Shown in pieces: positions 60,324 through 64,000 of a stretch of DNA of 64,000 nt. Source of the stretch: JACKAQ01 sp020634975 [NCBI: Calditrichia bacterium] (GTDB taxonomy: Bacteria > Calditrichota > Calditrichia > RBG-13-44-9); NCBI GenBank assembly GCA_020634975.1, contig JACKAQ010000001.1, forward strand, positions 2,480,001 through 2,544,000. The letters run 5' to 3'. The notes under the pieces were generated by a model. That model was not told the DNA's origin and ran no database searches. It was given only the letters and a program-made list of their open reading frames with translations. Both the position numbers and the translations under genes were made by a program. How positions within the stretch are numbered: the stretch's first letter is position 1; each line of letters starts with the position of its first letter.

Positions 60324-62254
60324 GCCAAATTTCACGCCTTTCCGAATCCGGTTTTTTTGCGCCTGTTTATCGCTGGCTGGCTGTGCTGCTCTGCATTTTT
60401 GTGCTCGCCGAAGTGAATTATCCGATGCTCACGCCGCAGGGCGATCTGGCGATTTTTTCACTGCTCGGTCTTGCGCTGGTTTTTCTCCAAAAACTGCCGG
60501 TTAAAAAGCGCTGGCAAAAATGGCTGATGGGCGGCGTTTTGCTCGCAACCGCGATCACTTTTGGCTTTGTGGTTGTGCAAAATGAGCCGTTTTTCGGCGA
60601 ATTTTGGCTCGGCGGAAGATCGCTGGGAGATCGCGCGGGTTTGGAGCAAGCCCCGGATTTCTGGATCGGGCTTGCCGGATTGCTGATTGTGTTGATCGCC
60701 GCGTGGCGGGCAATCGGTTTCACGTTGCCGCTATTGGCCGGCATATTTTTGCTGTATGCCGCGTTTGGTCCCCTCATGCCGGATTGGTTTTTCCCGCATC
60801 GCGGATACGATTGGCAGCGCATCGTCAGCCAAACGTTTTTGCACAGTCAGGGCGTTTTTGGCGTGGCGCTGCGAGTGATGTTCACTTACGTTTTTTTGTT
60901 TGTGCTATTCGGCACGCTGCTGAGCCAAACCGGCGCAACAGATTTTGTGATCAATTTTGCCCGGCGAGTTTTTCGGGGCAGCGCCGGTGGTCCGGCAAAA
61001 GTTGCAGTGCTTAGCAGCGGGCTGATGGGATCGCTGTCCGGCAGTGCGGTTGCAAACACGGCAACCACTGGTACTTTCACTATCCCGTTGATGCGCAGTG
61101 CCGGTTTTCGCCCGGAAATTGCCGGTGGCGTGGAAGCCGCAGCCAGCTCCGGCGGCGCGCTCGTTCCGCCAATTATGGGCGCCGGCGCATACATGATGCT
61201 GGAAATTATCGATCCGCCGGTAACGTATTTGCAAATTATCCGCGCAGCAATTTTACCGGCTGTGCTGTATTATGTGGCGTTGCTGTTTATCGTGCACCTG
61301 CAGGCCAAAAAGCAGGGCGTAACAGATGTGCCGGATGCCCCGAAAAATGCCGGTTCGCGATTTCCCGGCGTGGTTTTCGCGGCGGCGTTTGTTGCTTTAA
61401 TTGTGTTGCTTGTTGTCGGATTCACCCCGTTCCGGGCTGTTAGCCTCAGTTTATTGGTGATTGTTTTGGTGGGTGCGTTAAGGCCTGCCACCCGGCTTTC
61501 GCCAAAAAAAATAGTGGCTGCCGCCGTCGAAGCTGCCCAAAGTGGTGTGGCGCTGGTTGCTGCCGCCGCATGTGTGGGCATTATTCTCGGCGTGGTGACG
61601 CTCACGGGAATCGGCAGCAAATTGCCCGCTGCCATTTTGCCGCTGGCGCAGGATAACCGCTTGCTTGCCCTCATTTTGCTGATGATTTCCACCATTATTT
61701 TGGGAATGGGTTTGCCCTCGGCGGTGTGCTATTTGCTGATGGCGACGCTCGTTGGCCCGGTGCTCGGCGAGCTTGGCGTGGTGCCTTTGGCGGCGCATTT
61801 GTTCATTTTTTATTTCGGGATGATGTCTATGGTAACCCCGCCTGTGGCGCTGGCCGCATATACCGCAGCGGCAATTGCGCGATCGGGAATTATGGCAACC
61901 GGATTGGCGGCTTTCCGCTTTTCTTTGGTGGGATTTGCGCTACCGTTTGCTTTTGTGCTTCGTCCGGAACTGCTGCTGATGAACGATTTCGATAATTTCG
62001 CAGATTGGCTGCATGTGATCACCCAACTCCTTTTTTCGTTGACCGGGATTATTGCGTTAGCTGCAGCAATTGTTGGTTTTGGATTTACGCGGCTCAGGTT
62101 TTCAACCCGATTTATCGGCTTGATTGCCAGCCTGCTGTTGTTGCTGACGCCGGAAGATTTTGCAGATGGTTGGGCACAACTCGGCGCTCTGACTGTTACG
62201 ATTGCCGCCGCAGTTGTGAATTTTCGCAAGTATCGTAACCAGCCTACCGGTTGA
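60320..62254 (+). CDS. fused TRAP transporter permease (DctQM type)
   Basis: A 644-aa membrane protein. It carries the small DctQ-like subunit fused to the large DctM-like subunit, the TRAP 4TM/12TM fused permease type. Many hydrophobic helices are visible. Core DctM features include GLMGSLSGSAVANTATTGTFTIPLMRSAGFRPEIAGGVEAAASSGGALVPPIMGAGAYMMLE and LILLMISTIILGMGLPSAVCYLL. An extra C-terminal membrane segment resembles DUF3394. Such permeases normally work with a TAXI-type periplasmic binding protein; none is in the window downstream. It overlaps the molybdopterin enzyme by 4 nt. Confidence 0.9.
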   Translation: MSQISRLSESGFFAPVYRWLAVLLCIFVLAEVNYPMLTPQGDLAIFSLLGLALVFLQKLPVKKRWQKWLMGGVLLATAITFGFVVVQNEPFFGEFWLGGRSLGDRAGLEQAPDFWIGLAGLLIVLIAAWRAIGFTLPLLAGIFLLYAAFGPLMPDWFFPHRGYDWQRIVSQTFLHSQGVFGVALRVMFTYVFLFVLFGTLLSQTGATDFVINFARRVFRGSAGGPAKVAVLSSGLMGSLSGSAVANTATTGTFTIPLMRSAGFRPEIAGGVEAAASSGGALVPPIMGAGAYMMLEIIDPPVTYLQIIRAAILPAVLYYVALLFIVHLQAKKQGVTDVPDAPKNAGSRFPGVVFAAAFVALIVLLVVGFTPFRAVSLSLLVIVLVGALRPATRLSPKKIVAAAVEAAQSGVALVAAAACVGIILGVVTLTGIGSKLPAAILPLAQDNRLLALILLMISTIILGMGLPSAVCYLLMATLVGPVLGELGVVPLAAHLFIFYFGMMSMVTPPVALAAYTAAAIARSGIMATGLAAFRFSLVGFALPFAFVLRPELLLMNDFDNFADWLHVITQLLFSLTGIIALAAAIVGFGFTRLRFSTRFIGLIASLLLLLTPEDFADGWAQLGALTVTIAAAVVNFRKYRNQPTG

Positions 62255-62392
62255 GAAAATGAGTTATTCCGCTTTGTGCATATTCTGCGTTTTTCGCCAT
62301 TAAATTTTCTGTTTGCTGACGATTTTTTCTCTAAAATTGTTATATTATCCTTTCAAATGGATTGCATTTTTTACAACGTGACGGGGACTGTA

Positions 62393-63436
62393 ATGCCTTT
62401 ATCAATTAAAATATTGACTTTGGTGATATTTATTACGTGTGTACTTACCGGAGCAGAAATGGCAAAAAAGAAGTTGCCGCAACAATCAACAGAAAAACCG
62501 ATTGCGATTGCCATTCACGGTGGTGCCGGCACCATTTTGAAATCGAAAATGACGCCGGAAAAAGAACGGGCATATCGTGATGCGCTCCAATTTGCGTTGG
62601 AAACGGGTTACGCCATTTTGCAAAAAGGTGGCAGCAGTCTGGACGCAGTTGAGGCAACCATTCGCACAATGGAAGATTCGCCGTTGTTTAACGCGGGAAA
62701 AGGCGCTGTATTTACCAATGCAGGCACCAACGAAATGGATGCCTCAATTATGGATGGCAAAACCCGGCAAGCTGGCGCGGTTGCGCGGGTAACGCACGTC
62801 AAAAATCCGATAAGCCTCGCGCGAAAAGTAATGATAAATTCTCCGCATGTTTTTCTGGTTGGCGAAGGCGCGGAAGATTTCGCCCGCGAAAATGAAATTG
62901 AATTGGTCGCACCCGAATATTTTCGCACGGATGAGCGTTGGCAGCAGTTGCAAAAAATCAAACAAGCGGAAGATAGCGGACACAACCGGGAAATTCATCT
63001 AGATCACGATAGCGACCATAAATTCGGGACTGTTGGCGTTGTTGCGCTGGATCGTGAGGGCAACCTTGCAGCCGGGACATCCACCGGCGGAATGACCAAC
63101 AAGCGCTACGGGCGCATCGGCGATTCACCGGTAATCGGCGCCGGAACGTATGCGGATAATGCCACCTGCGCAGTTTCTGCCACCGGTCATGGCGAATATT
63201 TTATCCGGGGCGTTGTCGCCTATGATATCGCCGCAATGATGCAATACAAAAACATCAGTTTGAATGAAGCAGCAGATGCTGTTATCATGGAAAAATTGAC
63301 GAAAATGGGCGGAACCGGCGGCGTGATTTCGCTGGATCGCGAGGGCAATATTGCCATGCCATTCAACACGGCAGGCATGTATCGCGGATACGTTGACCGC
63401 AATGGAAATTACACGATCAAAATCTATAAAGAATAA
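62393..63436 (+). CDS. isoaspartyl peptidase/L-asparaginase (Ntn hydrolase)
   Basis: A 347-aa precursor with a signal peptide (KILTLVIFITCVLTGA). The enzyme is self-cleaving: the catalytic Thr is T213 in HKFGTVGVVALD, giving alpha and beta subunits. Other motifs are AIHGGAGTI near the N-terminus, FNAGKGAVFTNAGTNEMDASIMDG, TSTGGMTNKRYGRIGDSPVIGAGTYADN and the conserved GTGGVISLDREGNIAMPFNT. It hydrolyses isoaspartyl dipeptides and, weakly, asparagine. The start at ATG 62393 has GGGGA upstream and puts the signal peptide first; an ATG at 62276 would add 39 residues before it. A terminator follows. Confidence 0.92.
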   Translation: MPLSIKILTLVIFITCVLTGAEMAKKKLPQQSTEKPIAIAIHGGAGTILKSKMTPEKERAYRDALQFALETGYAILQKGGSSLDAVEATIRTMEDSPLFNAGKGAVFTNAGTNEMDASIMDGKTRQAGAVARVTHVKNPISLARKVMINSPHVFLVGEGAEDFARENEIELVAPEYFRTDERWQQLQKIKQAEDSGHNREIHLDHDSDHKFGTVGVVALDREGNLAAGTSTGGMTNKRYGRIGDSPVIGAGTYADNATCAVSATGHGEYFIRGVVAYDIAAMMQYKNISLNEAADAVIMEKLTKMGGTGGVISLDREGNIAMPFNTAGMYRGYVDRNGNYTIKIYKE

Positions 63437-63467
63437 AAGGTTAGATAAAAAAGCGAGTACAAAAAAA

Positions 63468-63492
63468 CAGGGGACGAACGGTACGTCCCCTG
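63468..63492. terminator. hairpin terminator downstream of the isoaspartyl peptidase gene
   Basis: CAGGGGACG (63468-63476) pairs perfectly with CGTCCCCTG (63484-63492) around AACGGTA. An A-run precedes it, but no T-run follows, so plus-strand termination is weak by the usual rule. The GGGGACGAACGG core resembles the palindrome at 24273-24300, so it may be the same repeat type. Confidence 0.5.
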
Positions 63493-63584
63493 CGGAGTTG
63501 GGAGGGAGGTTTTGACCTTGTAAGGTCACGATCAATATAACGGTCTCTCAAAACTTTGTCAAGCGCTTTTTTCAAATTCGAAAT

Positions 63585-64000
63585 ATGGAACAACAATTCT
63601 ATTTAAGCCATTCTCTCAACGCCAAATGTTTACCTGACTATCCGGTAGATTGGGACGCTTTATTTGTCCGAAGTGCCCCGCTTGCTGTGGAAATCGGGTT
63701 TGGAAATGGGGAATTTCTGGTAGATTGGGCAACCAAAAAGCCCGACTGGAATCTGGTGGGATTCGAACTTTCGATGGAATCTATCGAACGGGTTTGCAAG
63801 CGGATTGCTCAGTCGGCTAAAGCAAACGTGGTTCCCCTGCACGAAGATGCCCGGTTCGGGATTCGCGAACTCTTTCCGGATAATTCTATTGAGCATGTGA
63901 TGATGAATTTTCCTGACCCATGGCCAAAAGATCGCCACAAAAAACGCCGTTTGCTCGATGAAAATTTTGCCGATATTCTGGCGATGACATTAAAGCCAGG
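63585..64000 (+). CDS. trmB: tRNA (guanine-N7-)-methyltransferase TrmB (3' end outside window)
   Basis: The first 138 residues are present. They match TrmB, which makes m7G46 in tRNA. The SAM loop is AVEIGFGNGEFLVDWA, followed by VGFELSMESIERVCKR, HEDARFGIRELFPDNSIEHVMMNFPDPWPKDRHKKRRLLDENF. The last part is the family's signature NFPDPWPK-x-RH-x-KRRL. The ATG at 63585 has no ribosome-binding site (upstream is TTTCAAATTCGAAAT). The gene runs off the right edge. Confidence 0.93.
   Translation, partial: MEQQFYLSHSLNAKCLPDYPVDWDALFVRSAPLAVEIGFGNGEFLVDWATKKPDWNLVGFELSMESIERVCKRIAQSAKANVVPLHEDARFGIRELFPDNSIEHVMMNFPDPWPKDRHKKRRLLDENFADILAMTLKP

Overview
The window looks like chromosomal DNA from an uncultured or little-studied Gram-negative bacterium of the FCB superphylum, most plausibly near Calditrichota, KSB1 or Ignavibacteria. 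A secreted protein near the left end carries the 'FPNPFNP' C-terminal module typical of those lineages. There is a Kdo transferase (LPS), a TonB-dependent receptor with a carboxypeptidase-like N-terminal domain, several PorV/FadL-like barrel proteins, and an AraC regulator with an N-terminal membrane domain. Phylum placement is inference from protein style. I saw no rRNA, tRNA, CRISPR array, transposase or prophage genes.

Layout. 1-2.1 kb: end of a glucuronyl C5-epimerase-like gene and a secreted sorting-domain protein. 2.3-7 kb: fmdB-type zinc ribbon, isocitrate dehydrogenase, a methyltransferase, ftsE-ftsX and a CYTH enzyme. 7-9.7 kb: GH13 glycosidase and cinA. 9.9-12.5 kb: DUF2225 protein, small outer-membrane protein and ssb. 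12.7-17.7 kb: minus-strand housekeeping run (HsdR-N nuclease-like, rsmA, mgtE, recO, glyS), with ATGA overlaps linking the first three. 17.9-27.6 kb: fabF, a dipeptidyl peptidase IV, TonB receptor, AraC regulator, waaA and a LysM protein.

27.6-33.5 kb is a minus-strand envelope cluster: ECF sigma factor, a secreted toast-rack/LiaF-like protein, an 883-aa helix-hairpin-helix plus beta-barrel protein, then a frameshifted four-helix-bundle gene flanked by inverted heptamer arrays, then a FadL/PorV-like protein. 33.7-47 kb is a complete chemosensory operon in the order PilJ-type MCP, CheW, second MCP, HEAT-repeat protein, CheR, CheY, CheY, CheZ, CheA, CheB, followed by a DUF4412-like secreted protein. 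CheA has a duplicated Hpt domain and the CheZ-like protein has three FliM/CheZ-style CheY-docking motifs. No flagellar or pilus genes lie in the window.

47.8-64 kb: a HIT-family protein lacking its middle catalytic histidine, a 1004-aa pseudo-receiver/PEP-pyruvate-binding protein, a glutaminyl cyclotransferase lipoprotein, a PLP decarboxylase, a phosphoesterase, a lipoprotein plus barrel-protein pair, a molybdopterin oxidoreductase overlapping a fused TRAP permease, an isoaspartyl peptidase and the start of trmB. The strongest candidates for undescribed biology are the unusual chemosensory proteins, the pseudo-receiver/PEP-binding protein, the sigma/toast-rack/HhH-barrel cluster and the heptamer-flanked cassette.
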